DNA of 21,520 nucleotides from Clostridia bacterium. GTDB lineage: Bacteria > Bacillota_A > Clostridia > Oscillospirales > CAG-272. Position numbers and translations under genes: made by a program. The notes beneath the pieces were generated by a model. It was not told the origin of the DNA and made no database searches. It saw only the letters and a list, made by a program, of their open reading frames with translations. The stretch lies in contig JAFTLD010000073.1 of the NCBI GenBank assembly GCA_017452945.1, positions 1 to 21,520 of the forward strand. The letters run 5' to 3'. This document shows, in pieces, positions 1 to 7,364 of this stretch (within the stretch, counting starts at the first letter, position 1; every line of letters begins with the position of its first letter).

Positions 1-150
1 AATTCGGTTCGGCTCCCGTTCGGCTACCCAAAGAACTTTCATCCAAACGGATAAATCAACACAAGCGGATGCGTAAATGAGCCTCCCCGCTGCGGGAGGT
101 GCCGCGAAGCGGCGGAGGGGGTTCCCATACAGACACTCCTTCATATCCAA
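1..150. repeat. Family 1 palindromic repeat, truncated copy
   Basis: This is the right half of a family 1 element cut by the window start. Positions 20-80 resemble the interior of the full copy at 6934-7360 (both contain 'acccaaa', 'tttca', 'ccaaacgg' and end in 'taaatgagcc'). Positions 75-130 are the G+C-rich arm, containing 'cctccccgctgcgggagg' and 'gccgcgaagcggc', followed by 'ggttccca'. No credible gene lies in this stretch. Confidence 0.7.
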
Positions 151-154
151 TAAT

Positions 155-490
155 ACTGAAAAGCAGGAGCCTTGATCAAAGACCTTTGCTTTCCGTTGTA
201 TAAGACGTGAAAGGGCGACCGTACGGTGACCTCATCCGTCGCCTACGGCGCCACCTTCCCCGGCGGGGAAGGCTCATCAAGGTACCCCGAAGCGGATAAT
301 CGAATAAGACGGACGCACAAAATAAGCCTTCCCCGCTGCGGGAGTTGCCGCGAAGCGGCGGAGGGGGTTCCCACACGGATGCTCTTCACGTCTTGCTTCT
401 ACAAAAAACAGCAGGAATTTGCTCAAAAACGAACAAATTCCTGCTACTTTTCCGCTAATTCATCAGCCCGATCGGGCTGATTTTTATTTT
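155..490. repeat. Family 1 palindromic repeat, nearly complete copy
   Basis: A left arm at 201-274 and a right arm at 321-394 are inverted copies of each other: 'gtgaaagggcgacc...ccttccccggcggggaaggct' against 'agccttccccgctgcggga...gctcttcacgtctt'. Outside the right arm lies a perfect hairpin, AGCAGGAATTTG / CAAATTCCTGCT, at about 410-446, then 'ttttccgctaattcatc' and a palindrome TCAGCCCGATCGGGCTGA followed by a T-rich run. Outside the left arm, at 168-193, is a weaker 'gcagg...cctttgc' hairpin. The right half is repeated in reverse complement at 6946-7030. Short ORFs across it have no ribosome site or family signal. The element ends right at the stop codon of the minus-strand gene at 491. 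Confidence 0.8.
463..490. terminator. Palindrome with T run at the element edge
   Basis: TCAGCCCGATCGGGCTGA is a perfect 18-base palindrome followed on the plus strand by 'tttttatttttt'. It lies immediately downstream of the minus-strand stop codon at 491, so it could form the transcript end of the RqcH/YcxB operon, but the T run is on the plus-strand side. It would therefore terminate plus-strand transcription best. Confidence 0.4.
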
Positions 491-1012
491 TTACCACTTA
501 TTCTTCTTGGAAACGATCTTTTGCGACAGCAGGGTGTGCAGCTGCTCGGTCTGCTCGGGCGTCAAAGACAAAAGATCTACGATCCACACCTGTTTTGTTG
601 AAATAAACAGGTACAGGTCGTCCTTGTTCTTTACATATTTGACAAACATGCTGTATTGCAACTCACCGGATTCGGTTGTATAAGCAGAGCTCACACTGTA
701 ACGCATGCTTTCTTCCGAAAAGGTCATTTCTATGACTGCATTCAGACTTTTGGCCTTTTTGTAGGAAAATCGCGGCACAATCAGCGTCGTGACCATCCAC
801 GTAATCCCCAGCACCCACGCAATTAAGAATAATAAAATAATCCCATCAGACACAGGCAATCCATCCGCAATATCTTTGATCAACCATGCGGCGGCAATCG
901 CCATTTCAAACACCAGCAAAATCAAAAACCACTTTCGCTGTACCAACTGATAATAGTAATTGAATCGCAGCAATCTTTCCTTTGTATAAACAGTCGTCGT
1001 TTGAATCGGCAT
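491..1012 (-). CDS. YcxB-like membrane protein
   Basis: The 173-residue protein has two hydrophobic segments near residues 27-45 and 56-80, then a soluble C-terminal half. That half has the look of the YcxB-like domain: beta-rich, with 'YSMFVKYVKNKDDLYLFIS' followed by 'LLSLTPEQTEQLHTLL', where the family usually has a hydrophobic-Pro-Lys segment and a closing helix. The function of this family is not known. The start is set by AAGGAGGG seven bases upstream, which overlaps the stop codon of rqcH. The gene lies 12 bases after rqcH and is probably the last gene of the operon. Family assignment is by pattern recognition and is moderately secure; membrane location is clearer. Confidence 0.65.
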   Translation of the reverse strand: MPIQTTTVYTKERLLRFNYYYQLVQRKWFLILLVFEMAIAAAWLIKDIADGLPVSDGIILLFLIAWVLGITWMVTTLIVPRFSYKKAKSLNAVIEMTFSEESMRYSVSSAYTTESGELQYSMFVKYVKNKDDLYLFISTKQVWIVDLLSLTPEQTEQLHTLLSQKIVSKKNKW

Positions 1013-1024
1013 GCTCTTCCCTCC

Positions 1025-2791
1025 TTACTTATTCCTCATCCTTTTGATCTTTTCCTCGTCCGGTGTGACGTAAGCCGTCCAGTTGGTGTGGTAGATTACC
1101 AAGCCCGGCTTGGCCGCGGGCGGCTTTTTGACGTGGCGCACCTGAATATAGTCCACCGCGATATGCTCGCCCGTAGCTTTGGAATAAAACGCTGCGATCT
1201 CGGCTGCATCGGTAAAGTCCTCGGCAGGTGGCTCTTCCCCGTCGCAGATCATAACCACGTGCGAACCGGGCATGCCCTTGACGTGAAACCACCAGTCGTT
1301 TCGGTCTGCAACCTTGTGCGTAATATACTCATTTTGCACGTTGTTTTTACCGCACAGCACGCGATACCCGTTGGTTGTTGTAAATTGCATGACCACGGGA
1401 TTCTTATTTTTCTTGGGTGCTGCATACCCCTTCATGCGCGAAGCGTAACCAAAGCGATACAGCTCCTCGCGAATCTCGTCCAGATCAGCCTGCGTTTCGG
1501 CACGCGTCAGCGCGTCAAACACGGTATACAGGTATGCAAGCTCTGCCTCTCCCAGCTCGATCTGACGCGTCAGTTCAACCTTGGCGTTGCGCAGCTTGGT
1601 GTATTTTTTGTAATACTTCTGTCCGTTGGCCACAGGCGTCAGGCGGTCGTCCAGCTCTACGATACAGCTGCCGTAAGCACCGCTCTGCTCGTCCCATTCC
1701 TCATAGTCCAAAAGCTCCGCGCGCTTCATGCCCTTCTCAAGGCAATACAAATTGCCCATGATCAGATCTCCGCACTTTTTATAATGCTCCGCCTGCTCAC
1801 ACTCGGCAAGCTCTCCCCTTTGCGCTTCCAGCTTTTTTACAATACGGCTCTCACCGTGCGTCAGCAAGGAAAGCACGTCGGACGCGCGTTGCTTGATGCG
1901 TGTTTCGCGGTCACGCGTGGAAAAGAAGACGTCGAGCAGCTTGCCCGCGCTCTCAAAATCCTGGCGCGGCATATCCGCACCGTAATGCGTCAGCGAAATA
2001 AAGGCGTATTCCACAGGCTTTGTGCCGTCGGTCACCAGCGTCGGGCTGTAATTTCCCGTACGTACCGCACCCATGACCGCATCAAACGCGCGCCACAGCT
2101 CGGCTGCAGTGCAGTATTTGATCGGCGTATCGGTAAAGCGCGTAGCGCGGTAAGCCATCTCCCTTGCCACGGCGGCGGAAATGCCCATATAGCGCTCCAA
2201 GATCCAGCGGTCGGCCCTTTGCTCCGGATCTGCATTTGCATAAGCAGACGCAAAGCCCTCTTCGGTTTCGGTCAAGGGATCGCACTTGTTCTGCGCGGGC
2301 GGCAACTCATACGTCATGCCCGGCAGCACCTGGCGCTTGCTGCTGGTGGAAAAATCGATGGTTTTGAGCACCGCCAATATTTTCTTATTCTCATCCGTGA
2401 AGATCAGATTGCTGTATTTGCCCATGATCTCGGCAATCAGATAGCGCGTGCAGGCAAAGCCCATCTCGTCACGCGTTTCAAACGCCAGCTCGCAAACGCG
2501 CTCAAAGCCGATCTGCGTCACCGCTGACAGCTTAGAGCCCGACAGGTGCTTGCGCAAAAGCATACAGAACATGGGGGGCTGCTGCGGATTTTCCTTTTGC
2601 ACCTCGGAAAAACAGATACGCGGATTGTTTGAGCCCGCATTGATCAACAGGCGTTTGCCGCCTTCCACCGTGCGCATCTGCAGCACGATCTCGTCACGCT
2701 CGGGCTGCATGACCTTTTCTATTCTGCCGCCTTGCCCTGTCCGAGTGATCTCGTCCAGCACACAGGCAAGCATACCAGCATCAAATGCCAT
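1025..2791 (-). CDS. rqcH: NFACT-family ribosome quality control protein RqcH (FbpA/Rqc2-like)
   Basis: The 588-residue protein has the usual NFACT architecture and length. The N-terminal NFACT-N domain includes 'GGRIEKVMQP' (about 21-30) and the hallmark 'NPQQPPMFCMLLRKHLSG' (68-85). A charged middle region (about 270-430) should form the coiled coil. The C-terminal NFACT-R (DUF814) domain carries 'GKNNVQNEYITHKVA', 'DWWFHVKGMPGSHVV' and 'KKPPAAKPGLVIY' (about 472-560). In Bacillus subtilis RqcH binds the 50S subunit carrying a stalled chain and recruits tRNA-Ala to add a C-terminal alanine tail that marks it for degradation. Older annotation as a fibronectin-binding protein refers to the same family. 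The D97-R98 pair important in B. subtilis reads E97-R98 here. GAAAGGAA lies just upstream of the ATG. It lies 22 bases after the DUF4838 gene and 12 before the YcxB-like gene. Confidence 0.93.
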   Translation of the reverse strand: MAFDAGMLACVLDEITRTGQGGRIEKVMQPERDEIVLQMRTVEGGKRLLINAGSNNPRICFSEVQKENPQQPPMFCMLLRKHLSGSKLSAVTQIGFERVCELAFETRDEMGFACTRYLIAEIMGKYSNLIFTDENKKILAVLKTIDFSTSSKRQVLPGMTYELPPAQNKCDPLTETEEGFASAYANADPEQRADRWILERYMGISAAVAREMAYRATRFTDTPIKYCTAAELWRAFDAVMGAVRTGNYSPTLVTDGTKPVEYAFISLTHYGADMPRQDFESAGKLLDVFFSTRDRETRIKQRASDVLSLLTHGESRIVKKLEAQRGELAECEQAEHYKKCGDLIMGNLYCLEKGMKRAELLDYEEWDEQSGAYGSCIVELDDRLTPVANGQKYYKKYTKLRNAKVELTRQIELGEAELAYLYTVFDALTRAETQADLDEIREELYRFGYASRMKGYAAPKKNKNPVVMQFTTTNGYRVLCGKNNVQNEYITHKVADRNDWWFHVKGMPGSHVVMICDGEEPPAEDFTDAAEIAAFYSKATGEHIAVDYIQVRHVKKPPAAKPGLVIYHTNWTAYVTPDEEKIKRMRNK

Positions 2792-2813
2792 ATAGGGTTC
2801 CTTTCAAAATGAT

Positions 2814-4757
2814 TTACAACAAACTGTTCAGGTTGTCAGACTGCGAGGAATCGGGCATGGGAATGACGTACTTGTAGTACTCAATGCCGTATTTCTCACA
2901 AAGCTCATATACGGTCTTCAAGTTTCTCTTGCGCTCGGCAGTCTTGCCGTCCAGACTGCACAGATAATACGCCTGGATCGAGGATTTCTCCACGTGCGCT
3001 CTCTGCTCGTCGGTCTCGGCCATTTCGAGCGCCTCTTCCCAGTAAACGCGCATCTTCTTGCCGAAGTTATTGTCGCGTTTACCGCTTTCACTGACAAACG
3101 GGAACATCTTCAGTCCCTTGTCAAAGATGCCCACGTGCGGATTGTTCTTAGCCCCGTGTGCAGCCATGACCTCCATGTACTCCTTGATCTGTACCCAACC
3201 GGGACCGTAATAATACTGCATGAATTCATCCATATATGCGTAGTATTGCTCCTCGGTCATATCGGGATTCCACAAAAGCTTGGCAAGCAGATAAGAGCGC
3301 AGCTCGGCAAACTCACCGGAGACGGATACCTGCTGTCCCTCCAAGAACACACCCTTGACGTTGTGCTCCTTGTAGAATTGCACGTTGGCGTGCAGCACGT
3401 CAAAATTGGGGAAGAAGGTAAAATAGGTTTCAGCATTGTAGGTGTAATCCCAAATGTACAGATTGTCACAGATCTCGCTCCATGCCTCGATATCCTTGCA
3501 GAAGGACTTGTTGCGTGAGCAAGAGGGATCGGACAGCTCGTGCGTAAAGCAGCACTCAATCGAGCAAAGGCGGATGATGACGTTTTCCGCAGGGCGCACG
3601 GTCTTGGGAGGCGTACGCGTGTAGCGGTAAGCCAGCGTGTCCACGTAGACACCGGGATAATCATCCTTAATATCGTTTGCAATGCGGTTGACAAAGGTCA
3701 GCAGCGAGCCCATCTCAGAGCCTTCCGCATCGTTGATGGCCTTGCAGTTTGCGCAATTACAGCCGCCCTTCCCCGCATCCGAGTCGTTTTGCGACACGGA
3801 AATAATGGTAGCCTCGGGATTTGCATCCAGCCATGCGCGCACGTTGGAAAGCACGGTTTGGTAGACCTCCTCGTCGGTCAGACAGGGCTGCACGTTCCCT
3901 GTATGCGTGCTTCCTCCCGTCAGATAGCTGAAGGTATGTACAAAACGGCCTGCGTAACCCACACCGCCGCCGATGTCGGAGACGGGCGTGGAGTTGTCGT
4001 AAAAGCTGTTATCCTTGGAGTGATTTGCAAAATCCTGCTTATAGCGCATATCGTACCAGTAGGTATCGCGCAGCTCAAAGGCAGGATTGTGCAGCTTGGA
4101 ATACCCCGCAGGGATCTCGGCAGACGCTTGATTGACGATCACGGTCGTATCCGCAGCAAAGAAGCGCACACCCAGATATTCCTCCAGAAAATCATATACA
4201 CCGTACATGGTACCGCGATCGCAGCTGCCTGTGATGTACAGCTTTCCGTTTTCCTCCAGCATGGTGTAGCCGTCCAGCTCTACCTTCTGTCTTGCCTCGG
4301 TCACAGCAGGGGTGTCGCGGTCGGTCACACCGATCACGATCTCGTGCTCGGAAGCCTTTTCCTCAATTCGGAAGCCCGTAGCCTGTTCCAGGTACTGCAC
4401 CAATTCATCTGCACTGTTACGCACGCAGGCAGCACCGCCATCCTGCACCACAAGGGTGAAGGACTTGATATCCACACCGCCGACGGTAAATGCATCCAGC
4501 GGAATGCCGTCGTCTGTTTCGGCCTCGGTTTCGCTTTCACTTTCACTTTCGCTTTCACTTTCACTTTCACTTTCGGATTCGGGTTCACTTACACTCTCGC
4601 TCTCACTTTCGGTGGGAGTTTGGGTGTCGGTTTGCGTAGCAGGGTCCTGCTCAGTCTGCTCACCGTCACCGTTCGATGAGTCACAGGCAACAAACGCAAG
4701 CATCATCAATACTGCCAGCATAACGGCAAGCATACGCGTCCATACGTCGTGTTTCAT
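2814..4757 (-). CDS. DUF4838 domain lipoprotein, probably glycan-active
   Basis: The start at 4757 follows AAGGAGAG by eight bases and gives a clean lipoprotein signal: MKHDVW, a hydrophobic stretch, then LAFVAC with Cys25 as lipid site (647 residues). An upstream ATG at 4793 overlaps the preceding stop codon as TGATG but would bury the signal, so it is less likely. Residues about 46-80 are a Ser-Glu repeat linker. The rest resembles DUF4838 proteins: an N-terminal part similar to GH20/GH67 non-catalytic domains with 'YGVYDFLEEYLGVRFF', then 'CNCANCKAIND' and the 'LLTFVNRIA' helix. Such proteins are often called alpha-glucuronidase-like, but no activity can be read from the sequence. It sits on the outer face of the membrane and may act on host or plant glycans. 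The operon partners (HAD phosphatase, RqcH) give no direct clue. Confidence 0.8.
   Translation of the reverse strand: MKHDVWTRMLAVMLAVLMMLAFVACDSSNGDGEQTEQDPATQTDTQTPTESESESVSEPESESESESESESESESETEAETDDGIPLDAFTVGGVDIKSFTLVVQDGGAACVRNSADELVQYLEQATGFRIEEKASEHEIVIGVTDRDTPAVTEARQKVELDGYTMLEENGKLYITGSCDRGTMYGVYDFLEEYLGVRFFAADTTVIVNQASAEIPAGYSKLHNPAFELRDTYWYDMRYKQDFANHSKDNSFYDNSTPVSDIGGGVGYAGRFVHTFSYLTGGSTHTGNVQPCLTDEEVYQTVLSNVRAWLDANPEATIISVSQNDSDAGKGGCNCANCKAINDAEGSEMGSLLTFVNRIANDIKDDYPGVYVDTLAYRYTRTPPKTVRPAENVIIRLCSIECCFTHELSDPSCSRNKSFCKDIEAWSEICDNLYIWDYTYNAETYFTFFPNFDVLHANVQFYKEHNVKGVFLEGQQVSVSGEFAELRSYLLAKLLWNPDMTEEQYYAYMDEFMQYYYGPGWVQIKEYMEVMAAHGAKNNPHVGIFDKGLKMFPFVSESGKRDNNFGKKMRVYWEEALEMAETDEQRAHVEKSSIQAYYLCSLDGKTAERKRNLKTVYELCEKYGIEYYKYVIPMPDSSQSDNLNSLL
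4522..4611 (-). repeat. Hexamer repeat coding for a Ser-Glu linker
   Basis: Tandem 'ctttca'/'ctttcg' hexamers (plus strand) encode alternating Ser and Glu with occasional Val, Pro and Thr, between the lipid-anchored Cys and the folded DUF4838 domain. Hexamer slippage would change the linker length without breaking the frame. Confidence 0.85.
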
Positions 4758-4792
4758 GATCGATTCTCTCCTTCGATATTTATTGATTTCCA

Positions 4793-5605
4793 TCAGTCAA
4801 ACATCAGAGTGTCCACCTCTGCAAGTGATGCAAAGGTCATATCGGGGCGTTTTTCGGGCTCGGCAGCATCCACGTCGGCCTGCTGCGTCTCACCCGTCAA
4901 AACCAGCACGGCTGTCACGCCATGCAAGCGTCCAAGTGCGATATCGGTATAAAGCCTGTCACCGAATATGCAGATATCCTCTTTCTGCATGCCCGTTGCC
5001 TCACAGATCATTTGCACCGTTTCTTTATAGGGCTTGCCGAAATACGTGGGCTGCACGCCGGTCGAAGCGGTAACAAAGGCTGCAATGGCACCGCTGTCCG
5101 GGATAAAACCGGTCTCGGTGGGACAGTTGAAATCGGGATGGGTGGAGAGATACTCCGCACCGCAGCGCACAAAGCGGCAGGCGTTGTCCAGCTTTTCATA
5201 GGTCAGCGTGGTGTCAAAGCTGGTGACCACGATATCAGCCTGAGCCTCGCTGCCTGTCAGCATGGGAATGCCCGACGCGCTGAAATGCTCCACCAGCTCG
5301 GGCGTGCCAACCAGATACACACTCTTACCGGGGCGGTGACGCTTCAAGAATTCCACGGTCACGTCCCCCGAGGTCATGATCTCATCCTCGCGGGGAGAAA
5401 AGCCCAGACGAGAGAGCTTGCCCATATAAAACTCGGTGGTGTGAGAGGCGTTATTGGTAAAGAACAGCACGCGATAGCCATTCTCGCGCAGATGATCAAT
5501 AAAGCGAATGGCAAAATCAAAAACCTGATTGCCAAGATAAATGGTGCCGTCCATATCAAACACGAACAGCTTTTTGGATGTCAAAACGTCTTTTTGTGTA
5601 TTCAT
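4793..5605 (-). CDS. HAD-IIA (NagD/AraL-type) phosphatase
   Basis: This 270-residue protein is a haloacid dehalogenase superfamily hydrolase of subclass IIA. Motif I is 'FVFDMDGTIYLG' with nucleophile Asp17 and acid Asp19. Motif II is 'VLFFTNNAS' (Thr50). The Lys of motif III is probably in 'FGKPYKE', and motif IV is 'IFGDRLYTDIALG'. Members dephosphorylate small sugar phosphates or p-nitrophenyl phosphate; the true substrate cannot be told. The start at 5605 is chosen because AAGGAG lies seven bases upstream; a longer frame from 5671 would run through the promoter. It is the first gene of the operon. Its stop lies 35 bases before the preferred start of the next gene and touches an alternative one. 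Confidence 0.88.
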   Translation of the reverse strand: MNTQKDVLTSKKLFVFDMDGTIYLGNQVFDFAIRFIDHLRENGYRVLFFTNNASHTTEFYMGKLSRLGFSPREDEIMTSGDVTVEFLKRHRPGKSVYLVGTPELVEHFSASGIPMLTGSEAQADIVVTSFDTTLTYEKLDNACRFVRCGAEYLSTHPDFNCPTETGFIPDSGAIAAFVTASTGVQPTYFGKPYKETVQMICEATGMQKEDICIFGDRLYTDIALGRLHGVTAVLVLTGETQQADVDAAEPEKRPDMTFASLAEVDTLMFD

Positions 5606-5636
5606 TTCCCCGCTCCTTGGGTGTTTTTTCATTATC

Positions 5637-5665
5637 ATTATAACATACTCTTGATTTTTTTGCAA
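5637..5665 (-). promoter_or_regulatory. Promoter of the HAD / DUF4838 / rqcH operon
   Basis: On the minus strand TTGCAA (5660-5665) is followed after 17 bases by TATAAT (5637-5642), about 30 bases before the start codon of the HAD gene. This is a standard housekeeping sigma pattern. Confidence 0.75.
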
Positions 5666-5679
5666 TATCATGATATACT
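5651..5679 (+). promoter_or_regulatory. Promoter of the pantothenate kinase gene
   Basis: TTGATT (5651-5656), a 17-base spacer and TATACT (5674-5679) preceded by TGA, which gives an extended -10 (TGnTATACT). It overlaps the divergent operon promoter. Confidence 0.7.
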
Positions 5680-5721
5680 GTAACGGGATATTATTTGCAA
5701 ATGAGGAAAGGAAATTTCATC

Positions 5722-6597
5722 ATGAACGCAATCAATGAGAAAAATAAAGTAGTTGTGGGGATTGACGTGGGCGGTTCGACCACCAAGATCGTGGGGTTCC
5801 GTCGAGGAGAGAACGGCAGCGAAACGCTGATCGCCCCCCTGTTCGTGCAGGCAACCGATCCCATTACATCAATATACGGTGCTTTCGGGCGCTTTACCAT
5901 GGAGAACGGCCTCTCGCTCACAGACGTTGACAAGGTCATGATGACGGGCGGCGGCTCTTCCTTCCGCTCGCAGCCAATCTACACGCTGCCCTGCAATAAC
6001 GTTTCTGAATTCGAGTGCATTGGCCTTGGCGGTCTTTATCTGTCGGGGCTGGACGAGGCAATCGTGGTCAGTATGGGCACAGGTACGGCACTCATTCACT
6101 CAAAAAAGGCGGGCGATGCGACCATGGTTAAGTATCTGGGTGGCACGGGTGTTGGCGGTGGCACGTTGTTGGGCTTGACGCAAAAGCTGACGGGGGTCAA
6201 AACGGTGGAGCACATTGAGGCCTTGTGTGCCGAGGGCAATCTTGCCAACATTGACCTGCGCATCAGCGACATTTCCAAGAATCGCAGCTATGAAAACATG
6301 AAGGACAATCTGACTGTTTCCAACTTTGGCAAGGTGAGTGATATTGCGACCAACGAGGACATTGCGCTGGGAGTTGCAAATATGGTAGCCGAGACCATTG
6401 CCATGGTGGCGGTATTTGCGGCAAGGGGCTGCGGTGTCAAGGACGTGGTGCTGACCGGCAATCTTTCGACCATTGCGCCTATTCGTAAAACGTTTGAGGG
6501 ACTTGACCAATTTGGCGTAAACTTCATCATTCCCGAAAACGCACAGTTCGGCACGGTCATCGGTGCCGCGTTGCACGACAGTCATAAGTGTATCTGA
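5722..6597 (+). CDS. coaW: Type II pantothenate kinase
   Basis: This 291-residue ASKHA-fold kinase matches the type II (CoaW) pantothenate kinases, which phosphorylate pantothenate with ATP as the first step of coenzyme A synthesis. Visible motifs are the phosphate-1 loop 'GIDVGGSTTKI' (13-23), 'MMTGGG' and 'EFECIGLGG' (the Staphylococcus aureus enzyme has the corresponding 'EFDAASQGLG'). The phosphate-2 loop is 'VSMGTGTALIH', followed by 'GGTGVGGGTLLGL', and the C-terminal 'PENAQFGTVIGA' also matches CoaW. Length is normal for the family. The start at ATG 5722 is chosen because AAAGGAAA lies seven bases upstream; the longer frame from TTG 5695 has no such site. It is monocistronic, with a hairpin four bases after the stop. 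A generic BadF/BadG-type kinase is the main alternative, but the CoaW signature is good. Confidence 0.9.
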   Translation: MNAINEKNKVVVGIDVGGSTTKIVGFRRGENGSETLIAPLFVQATDPITSIYGAFGRFTMENGLSLTDVDKVMMTGGGSSFRSQPIYTLPCNNVSEFECIGLGGLYLSGLDEAIVVSMGTGTALIHSKKAGDATMVKYLGGTGVGGGTLLGLTQKLTGVKTVEHIEALCAEGNLANIDLRISDISKNRSYENMKDNLTVSNFGKVSDIATNEDIALGVANMVAETIAMVAVFAARGCGVKDVVLTGNLSTIAPIRKTFEGLDQFGVNFIIPENAQFGTVIGAALHDSHKCI

Positions 6598-6600
6598 TCA

Positions 6601-6627
6601 AATCCCGCTGCGTTGCAGCGGGATTTT
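6601..6627 (+). terminator. Terminator of the pantothenate kinase gene
   Basis: AATCCCGCTGC and GCAGCGGGATT form an 11-base-pair stem with loop GTT, four bases after the stop codon, followed by a short TT run. The T run is weak, so termination may be partial. Confidence 0.7.
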
Positions 6628-6682
6628 CACGTCTTGCACAACTGCCACCACACGGACGACCTCACTCATGAAAGTTTCGCTC

Positions 6683-6808
6683 GAGCCTTTTCAAAGGCTC
6701 GCGGGATCCAAGGGCAGAGCCCTTGGTCGCGCCCGCAGGCGCGAAAAATCTTCACTCGCCGTTCTTTTTGGTTCTTTTTCTTGCGGCTACATAGCCAAGA
6801 AAAAGAAC
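6683..6808 (-). repeat. Family 2 multi-hairpin repeat, first copy
   Basis: Four hairpins follow one another: GAGCCTTT..AAAGGCTC (6683-6700), CCAAGGG..CCCTTGG (6708-6726), CGCGCC..GGCGCG (6728-6743) and GTTCTTTTTCTTG..CAAGAAAAAGAAC (6771-6808). The same series occurs in reverse order and orientation at 8719-8840. Open frames across it (about 6563-6829) have no family signal and are artefacts of the repeat. The following 6836-6930 is A+T-rich with nothing recognisable. Confidence 0.8.
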
Positions 6809-6933
6809 GGAAATAATTTCCTCACATAACATCCCAACAGCCGTTCGTTTTATACATTGAACTTGTTCTCTCCGTTCTTTTTTGTGCCAACTAAATTAAA
6901 GAAAAAATAGTATTTTTCGCAAAACCAAATAAC

Positions 6934-7360
6934 AAGGGAGAACCCATCGGGCCGATGAATTAGCGGAAAAGTAGCAGGAATTTGTTCAAGTATGAGCAAA
7001 TACCTGCTGTTTTCGTAAACAAAAGATGTGAAAGAGCGTCCGTGTAATGCACCTCATCCGGCGCTACGCGCCACCTTCCCCAGCGGGGAAGGCTTTGTTG
7101 CAGGTAACCGCGCCTTTTAGAAGAGCAACATGGTAGCGATAACCCAAAATCTTTCACCCAAACAGAAAAACAAACCCAAACGGTTACATAAATGAGCCTT
7201 CCCCGCTGGGGAAGGTGGCGCGTAGCGCCGGATGAGGTCACCATACGGTCGCTCTTTCACGTCTTATAAAACAGAAAGCAGAAGCCTTTGTGACTTCTGC
7301 TCTTGTTCATTGGTTCTGTTTTACCGCTTATTGATCAACCCGATGCTTGAGTTCTCCCTT
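6934..7360. repeat. Family 1 palindromic repeat, full copy with long inverted termini
   Basis: The ends are 'aagggagaac' (6934) and 'gttctccctt' (7351-7360). Moving inwards, both sides carry an 'atcggg..gat.aat.agcgg' block, a hairpin (AGCAGG.ATTTG type on the left, AGCAGAAG/CTTCTGCT on the right), a 'gtgaaagagcg' block and the G+C-rich arm. The arm is 'cctcatccggcgctacgcgccaccttcccc' in two pieces on the left and its inverse on the right. The arms flank about 100 bases of non-coding interior. The whole reads as one large imperfect inverted repeat with roughly 150-base termini and no transposase gene, as in a MITE. It ends four bases from the stop codon of the minus-strand gene at 7365. Confidence 0.85.
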
Positions 7361-7364
7361 TTTA

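Noticed and set aside
226..480. Small plus-strand ORF through the family 1 element
   Set aside because: It crosses the inverted arms and hairpin of the repeat, and has no ribosome site or homolog-like features.
1001..2527. A 508-residue open frame antisense to rqcH
   Set aside because: It mirrors the well-supported RqcH frame and shows no recognisable domain; the long length follows from composition.
4757..4793. Upstream start for the DUF4838 lipoprotein with TGATG overlap
   Set aside because: It would put 12 charged residues before the signal peptide, while the ATG at 4757 has a strong ribosome site at the right distance.
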